Assembly: GCF_014646515.1 (NCBI RefSeq)
Contig: NZ_BMNK01000003.1
Span: 310,001-374,000 of the forward strand
DNA: 64,000 bases
DNA from: Nonomuraea glycinis
Lineage (GTDB): Bacteria; Actinomycetota; Actinomycetes; Streptosporangiales; Streptosporangiaceae
Reading direction: 5' to 3'
The translations under genes were made by a program, and so were the position numbers. Under the pieces are notes generated by a model. The model saw only the letters and a program-made list of their open reading frames with translations, did not search any database and had not been told where the DNA came from. How positions within the stretch are numbered: position 1 is the first letter of the stretch; each line of letters opens with the position of its first letter. This document shows positions 1 to 9,055 of the stretch, in pieces.

Positions 1-26
1 CGAGGGCGGCACATCCGCCCGCACGG

Positions 27-1085
27 TCAGGCGAGGCTGAGAGCGGCCGCGGCCGCGTGCACGTCGATGGGGATCGTGACCGGAGCCGGAGCGCCGGAGA
101 TGGCCCAGTCGGGGTCCTTGAGTCCGTTGCCCGTGACCGTGCAGACGATCCGCTGCCCGGGGGCGACGAGGCCGTCGGCGTGCGCCTGCAGCAGGCCGGC
201 GACGCTCGCCGCCGAGGCGAGCTCCACGAAGACGCCCTCCTCCTGGGCCAGCAGCTTGTAGGCGGCGGCGATCTGCCGGTCGGTGACGGCCTTGATGACG
301 CCGCCGGACTCGTCGCGGGCCGCGGTGGCGAGCTGCCAGGAGGCGGGGTTGCCGATGCGGATGGCGGTGGCGATGGTGTGCGGGTGCGTGACCGGCGCGC
401 CGTCGACGATCGGGGCCGCGCCGCTGGCCTGGAAGCCGAACATGCGGGGGCGCGTGGCGGAGATGCCGTCGGTGGCGTATTCCTGGTAGCCCATCCAGTA
501 GGCGGAGATGTTGCCGGCGTTGCCCACCGGGATGCAGTGGATGTCGGGCGCGTCCCCGAGCGTGTCCACGATCTCGAAGGCGGCGGTCTTCTGGCCCTGC
601 AGCCGGAACGGGTTGACGGAGTTGACCAGCGCGATCGGGTAGTTCGACGAGAGCTTGCGGGTCATCTCCAGGCAGTCGTCGAAGGAGCCCTCGACCTGCA
701 GCAGCGTGGCGCCATGGACGAGGGCCTGGGCCAGCTTGCCCATCGCGATCTTGCCGCGGGGCACCAGCACGGCGCAGGTGAGCCCGGCGCGCACGGCGTA
801 GGCGGCGGCCGAGGCGGAGGTGTTGCCGGTGGAGGCGCAGATGACCGCCTTGGCGCCCTCCTCGACGGCCTTGCTGATGGCCATGGTCATGCCGCGGTCT
901 TTGAAGCTGCCCGTCGGATTGGCGCCCTCGACCTTGAGGAAGACGTCGCACCCGGTGATGGCGGAGACGCGGTGCGCGGGCACCAGCGGGGTGCCGCCTT
1001 CGAGCAGCGTGACGACGGGCGTCTGCGGAGTGACCGGCAGCCGATCGCGGTACTCCTCGATGAGGCCACGCCAGGACCTGCCCAT
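27..1085 (-). CDS. thrC: Threonine synthase
   Basis: PLP-dependent enzyme converting O-phosphohomoserine to threonine, the last step of threonine synthesis in the cytoplasm. The 352-residue protein has the family signature TGSFKDRG at about residues 58-65, where K62 should carry PLP, and a glycine-rich phosphate-binding stretch (VTGNGLKD) near the C-terminus. The ATG at 1085 is preferred because AGGGAGA lies just upstream; the frame remains open for 34 further codons without family-like sequence. In most actinomycetes thrC directly follows hom, with thrB next. Here hom lies 4.9 kb away, behind three glycosyltransferase genes, so thrC probably has its own promoter in 1086-1242. A thrB gene is expected just beyond the window edge. 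Confidence 0.96.
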   Translation of the reverse strand: MGRSWRGLIEEYRDRLPVTPQTPVVTLLEGGTPLVPAHRVSAITGCDVFLKVEGANPTGSFKDRGMTMAISKAVEEGAKAVICASTGNTSASAAAYAVRAGLTCAVLVPRGKIAMGKLAQALVHGATLLQVEGSFDDCLEMTRKLSSNYPIALVNSVNPFRLQGQKTAAFEIVDTLGDAPDIHCIPVGNAGNISAYWMGYQEYATDGISATRPRMFGFQASGAAPIVDGAPVTHPHTIATAIRIGNPASWQLATAARDESGGVIKAVTDRQIAAAYKLLAQEEGVFVELASAASVAGLLQAHADGLVAPGQRIVCTVTGNGLKDPDWAISGAPAPVTIPIDVHAAAAALSLA

Positions 1086-1242
1086 TGATATCTCCCTACC
1101 TGCGCTGTTGGGCACCGAGTCTACGGGGTCGGCAGGGTGGGCGCGGTGCCGCGTCCAGTGCGTGGACAGCGTCCGGAAGAACGTCATTATTCAGGAAAAT
1201 CTCAGCATCTCTCGCTAGGGTTTCGCGGCAGGGGGTCACACG

Positions 1243-2724
1243 ATGAACACGCGTCCTGCTATGCCGCAGAACGACTATTCCGCTCTGGTTCCGCCAGAGC
1301 TCGGCGCCTGGTCGCCCACCCTGTCCGTGAGCGTGGTCATCCCCGCGCACGGCGGGCCGCACCTGGATCTGACGCTGGCGGCGCTCGCCGCGCAGACCTA
1401 CCCCGGCCACCTCATGGAGGTCCTGGTCGTGGACGACGGCAGCGAGCCGCCCATCCGCCTGCCGGAGCTGCGGCCGGACAACATCCGGGTGGTCCGGCCG
1501 GAGACCGGCTGGGGCATCTCCAACGCCGTCAACACCGGCGCGAAGGCCGCCGACGGCGAGATCATCCAGCGGCTCGACGCGGACATGGTGGCCTGCCGCG
1601 AGCACATCGAGGCGATGGCCCGCTGGCACCACGTGACCGACTACCTGGTCACCATCGGCATGAAGAAGTTCGTCGAGGCGCCGCCGCTCACCCCCGGCGA
1701 GGTCCACCGGGCCGGGCACCTGGGCGAGGTGTTCGACCTGGCGCAGGCCGCGAGCAGCTCCACCGAGGCGACGATCGCCAAGACCGACGGGCTACGCAAG
1801 AGCCGCAATCCTTACCACGTGTGCACAGGGCCGACCATCGCCCTGCCGAGAGAGATCTTCCACGCCGTCGGCGGCCTTGACCCGGGCGTGACCCGCGGCG
1901 GCGACACCGAGTTCGCCTACCGGCTGGCCATGCAGGGCGTGGTGTTCGTTCCGGAACTGGAGGCCCAGGCCGTGCACCTGGGGCTGCCGGCCCAGCACCG
2001 GGACCGGGAGCGCGCCGTACGGGCCGTGGAGCCGCACCTCGCGCAGCGCATCCCGCTCCGGCGCGACCTGCGCAAGGACCGGGGCCGCCGCTGGCTGGTC
2101 CCGTACGTCGAGATCGTGCTGGACATCGCCGGCACCGCCGAGTCGGTGGTCCGGCAGGCGGTGTCCGCGGCGCTCGACGGCAAGCTGCAGGACGTCGTCG
2201 TGACCCTGGTCGCGCCCTGGTCGCGGCTGCGCGACGGGCGGCGCTCGGTGCTGGAGGACCCCAGCTTCGACCTGCGGATGATGCGGGAGATCTACACGCA
2301 CGACGACCGGATCAGGCTCATCGACGAGGCCGCGCCGACGCCCGCCCCCACGCCGTTCCGCTACCGGGGACCGGTGGACGTGCCGCTGCACCGGGCGACG
2401 CTGGAGCGCATGATCGAGACGGTGCAGAAGGACCTGACGGGCGTGCTGATCGTGGACCTGCCCGACGGCCGCACCGCCCGCCTGGAGCGGACCTCCGCAC
2501 TGGCCCGCGCGCGGTTGCTCGCCGACCCCGGCGACGACCTGGACGACATCATCGACACCACCCATGGTGTACGGCATGTGCCCCCGGACCGCTATTGGCC
2601 GAAGCCCGCGCCGCCCCAGGCGCCGGCCGCGACGGCCCCCGCCCCGGAGCCGTTCGCCGTCGCCGCGGACACCGGCGAACGCACCCTGCTCGGCCGCCTC
2701 AAGTCCGCCCTACGCCCCAACTGA
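1243..2724 (+). CDS. GT-A (family 2-like) glycosyltransferase
   Basis: Predicted nucleotide-sugar-dependent glycosyltransferase acting at the cytoplasmic face, probably on a surface glycan; donor and acceptor are unknown. The 493-residue protein has the GT2 nucleotide-binding strand (VVIPAHGG, about 31-38; VVDDGS, 62-67) and a metal-binding LDADM (111-115). No membrane segment is seen. The C-terminal half (about 260-450) resembles the convergent gene at 2885-4525: both share a RIPL...W..PYVE stretch and an ARLER..A.ARARL...DDLDD motif, so the two are paralogues facing each other. ATG is preceded by GGGGGT. It is transcribed away from thrC; the 157-bp gap 1086-1242 must hold both promoters. 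Confidence 0.88.
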   Translation: MNTRPAMPQNDYSALVPPELGAWSPTLSVSVVIPAHGGPHLDLTLAALAAQTYPGHLMEVLVVDDGSEPPIRLPELRPDNIRVVRPETGWGISNAVNTGAKAADGEIIQRLDADMVACREHIEAMARWHHVTDYLVTIGMKKFVEAPPLTPGEVHRAGHLGEVFDLAQAASSSTEATIAKTDGLRKSRNPYHVCTGPTIALPREIFHAVGGLDPGVTRGGDTEFAYRLAMQGVVFVPELEAQAVHLGLPAQHRDRERAVRAVEPHLAQRIPLRRDLRKDRGRRWLVPYVEIVLDIAGTAESVVRQAVSAALDGKLQDVVVTLVAPWSRLRDGRRSVLEDPSFDLRMMREIYTHDDRIRLIDEAAPTPAPTPFRYRGPVDVPLHRATLERMIETVQKDLTGVLIVDLPDGRTARLERTSALARARLLADPGDDLDDIIDTTHGVRHVPPDRYWPKPAPPQAPAATAPAPEPFAVAADTGERTLLGRLKSALRPN

Positions 2725-2804
2725 GCCCCGCCGCGCGCATCCCACGCTCAAGGGCGGTCCGGCCCGACGGATCCCGCCCCTCAAGACGGTCCTGGCCGTC
2801 CCGC

Positions 2805-2880
2805 GCCTCGGGACCGTCCCGGCCCGGCGGAGCCCACGCCTCGGGACCGTCGCGGCCCGGCGGAGCCCACGCCTCGGGGC
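2805..2880. repeat. 33-bp tandem repeat, about 2.3 copies
   Basis: Unit beginning GCCTCGGGACCGTC starts at 2805, 2838 and 2871, so the period is 33 bp. Degenerate relatives extend upstream to about 2750. It lies in the 160-bp gap between the two convergent glycosyltransferase genes. No uridine tract is visible, so it is not an obvious terminator, although its G+C-rich content could form stems. Confidence 0.8.
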
Positions 2881-2884
2881 GGTG

Positions 2885-4525
2885 TCATCTGCCGGTCCTC
2901 CGGCCCAGGGCGCGTCTGACCGTGGCCGTCATGACGGTGCGCAGGCTGTCCTGGGCGCGGTGGGCGGCGGCCAGTTGGCGGCGTAGCTCGGAGACCTCCT
3001 TGCGCAGGGCGCCGATGTCGCGCCGGTAGTCGACGGCGTCCTTGCGCCAGGTGCCCGCCTCCTCGCGCCACTTGGCGACCTGGGCCCGCAGCCGCTCGTT
3101 CTCCCCGGTCAGCCGTTCGACGTCGGCCTCGGCCTGGACCCTGGCGTTGTAGGCGCCACGGCGGCCCAGCGGCTTGGCCGGCTCGCGGGTGAAGCCGTAG
3201 GTCTCGCCGTCGACCCAGGTGACGGAGGAGACGTCGTCGACGACGTCGTCCAGGTCCTCCCGCGGCCCGGCGACGAGGCGGGCGCGGGCGAAGGCGGCCG
3301 GGCGCTCCAGGCGGGCGGCCACCACGCCGGCCGACGACTCGTCGAGCAGCACGTTGATCAGGCCGTGCTGCTCGGTGCGCGCCAGATCGAGCAGGCTCGC
3401 CAAGGAGTCCTCGCCGGGCGCCCAGCCGGGCGGCAGGCGCAGGACGTACGGGACGGCCAAGCCGACCTCGTCCGTGCCGGCGAACCGTACCCGGCTCTCG
3501 TGCTCGAAGTGGCCGTGCACCAGGACCAGGTCGAGGTTGGGGTCCTTGAGCGGGGCGCGGCGGTCCCGCTCCAGGCCGTCCCACGGGCCGACGATGACCA
3601 CGCGCAGGTCGTGCTGCGTGCCGGCCAGGAGCGCGTCGACGGTGGCGCGCACGCTCTCGTAGCCGGCCGTGCCGTCCACCACGGCCTCGACGTAGGGGAT
3701 CTTCCACTGGCGGCCGGGGTGGGAGCGCAGCCAGCGGTAGAGCGGGATGCGGTCGCCCACGAACGCGAAGCTGACCCGGTCGATGCGCTCCTTGTGCCGC
3801 ATCCGCATGGTCGGGCCGAGGTGGTAGGCACGGGCTCGCGGCTCGGGTACGAAGACCGCGCCGGCCTGCCCCAGCCGGTAGCCCATCTCGGTGTCCTGAC
3901 CGAGGATCAACTCGTCGTCCATGGGGCCCGCGAGCTCGAACAGCCGGGCGTTGACCGAGGTCGCGCCGCCCACGTGCAGGCTGAAGGGGCGCGGGGTGCG
4001 CTGGGTGAGCCCGTCGGTGCGCGCCAGCAGGTCGATGATCCAGCGGTGCGGCTCGGCGGGCTCGAAGTAGGACTCCAGGTCGTCCGGCAGCTCGGCGGGC
4101 AGCGGGGCCTCGCTGAAGCGCATGAACCCGCCGACGACGAGGTAGGGGGCGGTGTGGTGCCAGCGCATGTGGGCTTCGAGAGCCCCGGGGGTGAGCACCA
4201 CGTCGGAGTCGAGCCAGTGGATGACGTCGCCGCCGGCCTCGGCCAGCCCGGCGTTGCGGGCGCTGGCCCGGCCGGGCGTCTCGCAGCGGATCAGCCGGGC
4301 GCCCGGCGGGCGGGTGGCGGGCAGCCGCAGCGGTGGCGTGCTGCCGTTGTCGACGACGATGACCTCGGTCAGCTCCGCCGGATAGCTCTGCCTGGCGAGC
4401 GCGGCCAGCACCAGGTCGAGCTTGTCCTGGCCGCCGAAAGCGGGCACGATCACACTGACGCGCAGCTCCGGGGTGAACCACTCGGGCGGGTCGAGGACGC
4501 GATAGTCGTTGCCGCGCACTCTCAT
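2885..4525 (-). CDS. GT-A glycosyltransferase with C-terminal coiled coil
   Basis: A 546-residue predicted glycosyltransferase, probably in surface-glycan assembly. GT2 motifs: VIVPAFGG (25-32), VVDNGS (57-62) and LDSDV (105-109). The last 90 or so residues are charged and heptad-like (ERLTGENERLRAQ, then ELRRQLAAAHRAQ), a likely coiled coil, and the very end is arginine-rich. The ATG at 4525 overlaps the TGA of the preceding glycosyltransferase gene as ATGA, which fixes the start and implies translational coupling; 28 open upstream codons have no family character. It is a paralogue of the convergent gene at 1243-2724. Substrate is not predictable. Confidence 0.88.
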   Translation of the reverse strand: MRVRGNDYRVLDPPEWFTPELRVSVIVPAFGGQDKLDLVLAALARQSYPAELTEVIVVDNGSTPPLRLPATRPPGARLIRCETPGRASARNAGLAEAGGDVIHWLDSDVVLTPGALEAHMRWHHTAPYLVVGGFMRFSEAPLPAELPDDLESYFEPAEPHRWIIDLLARTDGLTQRTPRPFSLHVGGATSVNARLFELAGPMDDELILGQDTEMGYRLGQAGAVFVPEPRARAYHLGPTMRMRHKERIDRVSFAFVGDRIPLYRWLRSHPGRQWKIPYVEAVVDGTAGYESVRATVDALLAGTQHDLRVVIVGPWDGLERDRRAPLKDPNLDLVLVHGHFEHESRVRFAGTDEVGLAVPYVLRLPPGWAPGEDSLASLLDLARTEQHGLINVLLDESSAGVVAARLERPAAFARARLVAGPREDLDDVVDDVSSVTWVDGETYGFTREPAKPLGRRGAYNARVQAEADVERLTGENERLRAQVAKWREEAGTWRKDAVDYRRDIGALRKEVSELRRQLAAAHRAQDSLRTVMTATVRRALGRRTGR

Positions 4526-5739
4526 GCGGTCTCCAGCAGGGTCGGCTCCATGCGTGACTCCGTCAGCAGGTCGGGCTCCATCAGCAGGCTCGGGCGAAAG
4601 CCGTACCACTGGTTGGTGGCGACTTTGAGGAAGTGCGCGAGCGGGAGCTGCCAGGTGTGCTGGTCGCTCAGCCCGCGGCGCAACATGTATCCGAGGCCGT
4701 GGGTGCGGTAAATGCGGGCTCCGGCCTCACGTGCGGCCTTGAGGAATTCGCGGTCCACCGCCCGAGGAAGCCCCGGAAATCCTCCAATATCGCGAAATTT
4801 CGCCACGGGCACCATGATCGTGCCGCCCGCGATGTGATCGGCCCACACCTCGCTCGGATAGGCCGCCCCGGACGCGAACGTCGTGCGCCTGATCGTGGTA
4901 CGCAGCGGCTCCAGATAGAAGAACTCCCCCGAGGCGCCCACCACGTCGGCGCCCGAGTGATCGACCGCCATGATCAGGTCGGCCAGGTGGTCGGGGCCGT
5001 ACCAGTCGTCGTCGTCCCACTTGGCCAGGTAGTCGCCGCCGGCCAGGGCCGCCGCCCGGTTGAGCACCTCGCCGAACGGCGTCTCGGCCCCGGCCTCGAT
5101 CCAGCGCAGCGGCAGCGGGCACGCCTCGGCGGCCTGCCGGACCTCGTCGTAGGCGACCCCGTGCAGGCCGAGGATCACCTCCACCTCGACCCCGCGCTGC
5201 CGCGCCATCTGGGCGAGCGCGCCACCGACGAACCCGGGCCGCTTGGTCGCCATGACCACGCTGACCTTGGCGGTCGCGACCGGCTGAGCGGCCACCCTGC
5301 GCAGCCGTACGCTGTGCTCCTCGCGTCGCAGGTCGGCCAGGCAGCGCACGCTGTCGTCCGCGATGTGCTCGAGCCAGCTCCGGTCGGTGAGCAGGGCCGC
5401 CAGGTCGACGGGCACCCAGGCCGGCGCATAGGAGGCCGTCAGCGGCACCCCGGCGGCGGCCAGCCGCGCGAGCCCGCCGAGCGCGTCCTCGACCCCCGGC
5501 CACTCGGCGTCATGCGCCCCCTCGGCCCCGGACCGCGCGACGTCATGCGCGCCCCCCGATGGACGCCCGCTGTCGGGCACGCCCTCGGCGGTGGGCCAGT
5601 CGATGTCGAGGCCGCGCAGGGGGCGCAGCTGGGCGAGGTCGAGCGCCTGACCGTCGACGGCCCAGGCGCCCTGGTGCCAGTGCAGACGCGCCAGCCCCTG
5701 CTCCGGCGTGCGCAGGAAACCGGCTGGACTGAAGGTCAT
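4522..5739 (-). CDS. Glycosyltransferase, GT-A fold
   Basis: A 405-residue predicted glycosyltransferase. Residues 1-150 are a variable leader region. The catalytic domain begins at KVSVVMATKRPG (158-169) and has an acidic metal/nucleotide motif WDDDDWYGPDHL (241-252), typical of GT2-like enzymes acting on cell-surface polymers. The ATG at 5739 has AAGGAG about 9 nt upstream; an in-frame ATG 42 nt earlier lacks one. It is the first gene of a two-gene operon with the coiled-coil glycosyltransferase (ATGA overlap) and sits directly downstream of hom in the same orientation, 245 bp away. Residues about 53-85 are a low-complexity Gly/Ala/Asp stretch. Confidence 0.85.
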   Translation of the reverse strand: MTFSPAGFLRTPEQGLARLHWHQGAWAVDGQALDLAQLRPLRGLDIDWPTAEGVPDSGRPSGGAHDVARSGAEGAHDAEWPGVEDALGGLARLAAAGVPLTASYAPAWVPVDLAALLTDRSWLEHIADDSVRCLADLRREEHSVRLRRVAAQPVATAKVSVVMATKRPGFVGGALAQMARQRGVEVEVILGLHGVAYDEVRQAAEACPLPLRWIEAGAETPFGEVLNRAAALAGGDYLAKWDDDDWYGPDHLADLIMAVDHSGADVVGASGEFFYLEPLRTTIRRTTFASGAAYPSEVWADHIAGGTIMVPVAKFRDIGGFPGLPRAVDREFLKAAREAGARIYRTHGLGYMLRRGLSDQHTWQLPLAHFLKVATNQWYGFRPSLLMEPDLLTESRMEPTLLETA

Positions 5740-5958
5740 GCGTGCTGCTCCTTGACCTGCGGGACTTCGATCGGCGCCCACCCTACGCCGTTTTTACACG
5801 CGCGTAGACCCGTGGTTCGCTTCGCCATGACAAAGCGGTGATCATCACCCGCTCGACATTCCCCACGTAGGCATCTCGCCACATATGCCACGTTAGTGGC
5901 CGATGTTGTCTGAGGTGCCGCTTATGCCGTGCTTTATGGAAGTCGCTGCACGCGAAAG

Positions 5959-5971
5959 CCGCCGAGGGCGG
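5959..5971 (-). terminator. Possible weak terminator hairpin after hom
   Basis: CCGCC-GAG-GGCGG inverted repeat lies 14 nt beyond the hom stop. On the minus strand it is followed by CTTTCG, a poor T-run. The stem is only 5 bp, so termination is uncertain. Confidence 0.3.
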
Positions 5972-5984
5972 ACCCCGGTGAGAG

Positions 5985-7277
5985 CTACTCGTCGCCCTCC
6001 ACCCGCATGACGCTCGCCACCGCCCGGACCACGTCCAGCTCGCGCAGGCCCTCCATGGTGGCCGTCAGGTCGGCGTCGGTGGCGCGGTGGGTGACGATGA
6101 CGAGCTGGGCGTCGTCGCCGTGGCCCTCCTGCCGGACCGTCTGGATGGACACGTCGTGCTTGGCGAACAGCTCGGCCACCGTGGCCAGGACGCCGGGCTT
6201 GTCGGCCACGTCCAGCGCCACATGGCACCGGGTGACCGTCTCCCCGATCGGGTGCACCTTCAGGGAGGCGTAGGTGGACTCGTCGGGCCCTCGGGTGCCG
6301 GCCAGGCGGTTGCGGGCCACGGCCACCAGGTCGCCCAGGACGGCCGAGGCCGTGGGCGCGCCGCCCGCGCCCTTGCCGTAGAACATGAGCTCCCCGGCCG
6401 ACTCGGCCTCGACGAAGACCGCGTTGTAGGCCTCCCTGACCCCGGCCAGCGGGTGCGTCCTGGGGATCATGGCGGGGTGGACCCGGACGCCGATCGAGCG
6501 GCCGTCATCGGAGCGGGCGCAGATGGCCAGCAGCTTGATGACGTAGCCCATCTCCTTGGCGGAGGCGACGTCGGTGGCGGTGATCTCGGTGATGCCCTCC
6601 CGGTGCACCTGCTCGGCCGTGACCCGGCTGTGGAAGGCGTGGCCGGCCAGGATGGCCGCCTTGGCCGCCGCGTCAAAGCCCTCGACGTCGGCGGTGGGGT
6701 CGGCTTCGGCGTAGCCGAGGGTCTGGGCCTCTTCCAGGGCGTCGGTGAACGACGCGCCGGTGGAGTCCATCTTGTCCAGGATGTAGTTGGTGGTGCCGTT
6801 GACGATGCCGAGGACGCGGTTGACGTGGTCACCGACCAGGGACTCGCGCAAGGGGCGCAGCAGCGGGATCGCGCCGGCGACGCTGGCCTCGAAGTAGAGG
6901 TCGCCGTGGCCGGTGCGGGCGGCCTCGTGCAGGGTGGCGCCGTCCTCGCCGAGCAGCGCCTTGTTGGCGGTCACGACGGACTTGCCCCGGGACAGGGCGG
7001 CGGTGATCAGGGTCCGGGCGGGCTCGATGCCGCCGATGACCTCGATGACGATGTCGATGTCGTCCCGGGTGACCAGCGACTCGGCGTCGGTGGTGAGCAG
7101 CGCGGGGTCGACCTCGACGTCACGCTTGCGGCCCAGGCGGCGGACCGCCACCCCGGCCAGCTCCAGCGGGGCGCCGATACGCGCGGCCAGGTCGGCGCCC
7201 TGCTCGTGGATGAGCCGGATGACCTGCGAGCCGACGACTCCACAGCCCAGGAGGGCCACCTTCAACGGTTTGCTCAC
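5985..7277 (-). CDS. hom: Homoserine dehydrogenase
   Basis: NAD(P)-dependent reduction of aspartate semialdehyde to homoserine, the branch point to threonine and methionine. The 430-residue, monofunctional long form has an N-terminal Rossmann motif GCGVVG (11-16), a dimerisation/catalytic core with the conserved NKALL and GAGxGxxPTASAV segments, and a C-terminal ACT domain (about 350-430, [14 protein letters not shown]), the usual site of threonine feedback inhibition. The GTG start overlaps the lysA stop as GTGA, so lysA and hom are translationally coupled. The usual downstream partner thrC is displaced by three glycosyltransferase genes. Confidence 0.97.
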   Translation of the reverse strand: MSKPLKVALLGCGVVGSQVIRLIHEQGADLAARIGAPLELAGVAVRRLGRKRDVEVDPALLTTDAESLVTRDDIDIVIEVIGGIEPARTLITAALSRGKSVVTANKALLGEDGATLHEAARTGHGDLYFEASVAGAIPLLRPLRESLVGDHVNRVLGIVNGTTNYILDKMDSTGASFTDALEEAQTLGYAEADPTADVEGFDAAAKAAILAGHAFHSRVTAEQVHREGITEITATDVASAKEMGYVIKLLAICARSDDGRSIGVRVHPAMIPRTHPLAGVREAYNAVFVEAESAGELMFYGKGAGGAPTASAVLGDLVAVARNRLAGTRGPDESTYASLKVHPIGETVTRCHVALDVADKPGVLATVAELFAKHDVSIQTVRQEGHGDDAQLVIVTHRATDADLTATMEGLRELDVVRAVASVMRVEGDE

Positions 7278-8656
7278 AGTTGCCCTCTCAACAGGTCGTC
7301 TTCGGTCTCGCCCCGCACGATCACGCGGGCCTCGCCGTCCGCGACGGCGACCACGGCGGGCCTGGGCAGGTAGTTGTAGTTACTCGCCAGCGACCGGCAG
7401 TAGGCGCCGGTCGCGGCGATCGCGATCAGGTCGCCGGGAGCCAGGTCGGCGGGCAGGTAGCAGTCGCGCACCACCATGTCGCCGCTCTCGCAGTGCTTGC
7501 CGACGACACGGCTGAGCATGGGCGGGGCGGTGCTCTCGCGGCTGGCCAGCACGGCGGTGTACTCGGCGCCGTAGAGGGCGGTGCGGACGTTGTCGCTCAT
7601 GCCGCCGTCGATGCTGACGTAGGTGCGCAGCCCTTCGACGTCCTTGACGGTGCCGACCTCGTAGAGGGTGATGCCGCCGGGGCCGACGATGGTGCGGCCG
7701 GGCTCGACGGCCAGGCGGGGCACGGGCAGCCCGGCGTCGGTGCAGACCTTGCGCACGATCTCGCGCAGCCCGTCGGCGACGAGCTTGATGTCGGGGGCCT
7801 CGTCGTCCTCGACGTAGGCGATGCCGTAGCCGCCGCCGAGGTCGAGCTCGGGGAGCACGACGCCGTGCTCCTCCTTGATCTGCACGAGCAGCGAGGCCAG
7901 GCGGCGGGCGGCCACCTCGAACCCGGCGGTGTCGACGATCTGGGAGCCGATGTGCGAGTGCAGGCCGACGAGCTCCAGCGAGGGCAGCGCCAGAATGCGG
8001 CGCACGGCCTCGGCGGCGGCGCCGCTGTTGAGCGACAGGCCGAACTTCTGGTCGTCGTGCGCCGTGGCGATGAACTCGTGGGTGTGCGCCTCGACCCCGG
8101 TGGTCACCCGGACCATCACCTTGGGCCGCTTGCCGTGCCGCTCGGCGAGGTAGCCCAGCCGGGCGATCTCCTCGTAGGAGTCGACGACGATGTGCCCGAC
8201 GCCGGCCTCCAGCGCCCTGGTGAGCTCGGCGGCGGACTTGTTGTTGCCGTGCAGGGTGATGCGCTCGGCGGGGAAGCCCACGCTGAGCGCCACGGCCAGC
8301 TCGCCGCCGCTGGCGACGTCGACGCCGAGGCCCTCGTCCTGGAGCCAGCGGACGATCTCCTTGCACAGGAACGCCTTGCCGGCGTAGTGCACCTCGGACC
8401 CGGCGAAGGCGGTGGCGTAGTCGCGCATGCGGGAGCGTACGTCGTCCTCGTCGAGGACGTAGAGCGGGGTGCCGAACTCGCGGGCCAGCTCGCGGACGTC
8501 GAGGCCGCCGACCGTGAGCGCGCCCTCGACCCGGCTCGACGTTCGCGGCCAGATCGCGGGGTTGATCCGGTTGAGGTCGGCGGGCGCCAGCGGGGGGCGC
8601 TCGTGGGGCGGCGTCTCAGCGTGACGGTCCCCGGCAGGATGGGCGAATCGACTCAC
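7274..8656 (-). CDS. lysA: Diaminopimelate decarboxylase
   Basis: Fold-type III PLP enzyme that decarboxylates meso-diaminopimelate to lysine. The 460-residue protein has the PLP lysine in HYAGKAFL (K94), the HGNNK and GLHSHIGSQ segments, an EPGR phosphate-binding motif, and the catalytic CESGD cysteine motif, so it looks intact. The GTG at 8656 (beginning M-S-R-F-A-H-P-A-G) is chosen because actinomycete LysA proteins are known to begin in this way; the frame stays open to 8722. No strong ribosome-binding site is visible before either start. The neighbouring nrtL is separated from it by a transposon-derived tnpB element, so lysA may rely on a promoter in the element's left flank. Confidence 0.96.
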   Translation of the reverse strand: MSRFAHPAGDRHAETPPHERPPLAPADLNRINPAIWPRTSSRVEGALTVGGLDVRELAREFGTPLYVLDEDDVRSRMRDYATAFAGSEVHYAGKAFLCKEIVRWLQDEGLGVDVASGGELAVALSVGFPAERITLHGNNKSAAELTRALEAGVGHIVVDSYEEIARLGYLAERHGKRPKVMVRVTTGVEAHTHEFIATAHDDQKFGLSLNSGAAAEAVRRILALPSLELVGLHSHIGSQIVDTAGFEVAARRLASLLVQIKEEHGVVLPELDLGGGYGIAYVEDDEAPDIKLVADGLREIVRKVCTDAGLPVPRLAVEPGRTIVGPGGITLYEVGTVKDVEGLRTYVSIDGGMSDNVRTALYGAEYTAVLASRESTAPPMLSRVVGKHCESGDMVVRDCYLPADLAPGDLIAIAATGAYCRSLASNYNYLPRPAVVAVADGEARVIVRGETEDDLLRGQL

Positions 8657-9055
8657 CCGAACGAGGCTATCCGAACCACCGTTCGCCCCGGACACGCTGC
8701 CCACGTATCGAGACACGATCACCGTACACGAGCGGATTTTTTACGCTTTTTCGCCGTTTGACCGAATATTTTTTATCTTTCCAAGGCTGACAGAAAGCCC
8801 TGACCTTCGGGCCGGGGGGTGAATGCGGTTCCCGTCAGGGGATGGCCCGCTGGTGGGCGGGGGTGGCGAGGAGCGCGTGGCGCGGACCACGAACGGTCAG
8901 GTTGATCGGCGCTGTTGGTCGATGTATGCCGCGTCGGTATTCGCCTAGCGCGGCCACGGGAGCAGTCGTTATTATGTTCGAGTTCGCTGAACGTATGCGG
9001 CCCATTGCACAGGGTTAGCAGTCGTGTGGTGCAGTCATGGAGGGGGTGGTGTTCG
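8657..9055. other. Non-coding stretch between lysA and tnpB (promoter region and element left end)
   Basis: This 399-bp gap should contain the lysA promoter and the left end of the tnpB element. Visible structure: an A/T-rich patch at about 8735-8780; an inverted repeat CCCTGAC (8798-8804) / GTCAGGG (8834-8840) enclosing a small GACC-TTCG-GG hairpin; and AGGGGG just ahead of the tnpB GTG. A precise left end cannot be assigned without an empty-site comparison. No coding potential was recognised. Confidence 0.6.
8672..8685. promoter_or_regulatory. LexA/SOS-box-like palindrome upstream of lysA
   Basis: CGAAC-CACC-GTTCG matches the Gram-positive LexA core CGAAC-N4-GTTCG and lies 16 bp before the lysA GTG. 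The flanks lack the extra T/A of the full actinobacterial consensus, and a role in lysA control would be unexpected, so it may be chance. Confidence 0.25.
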
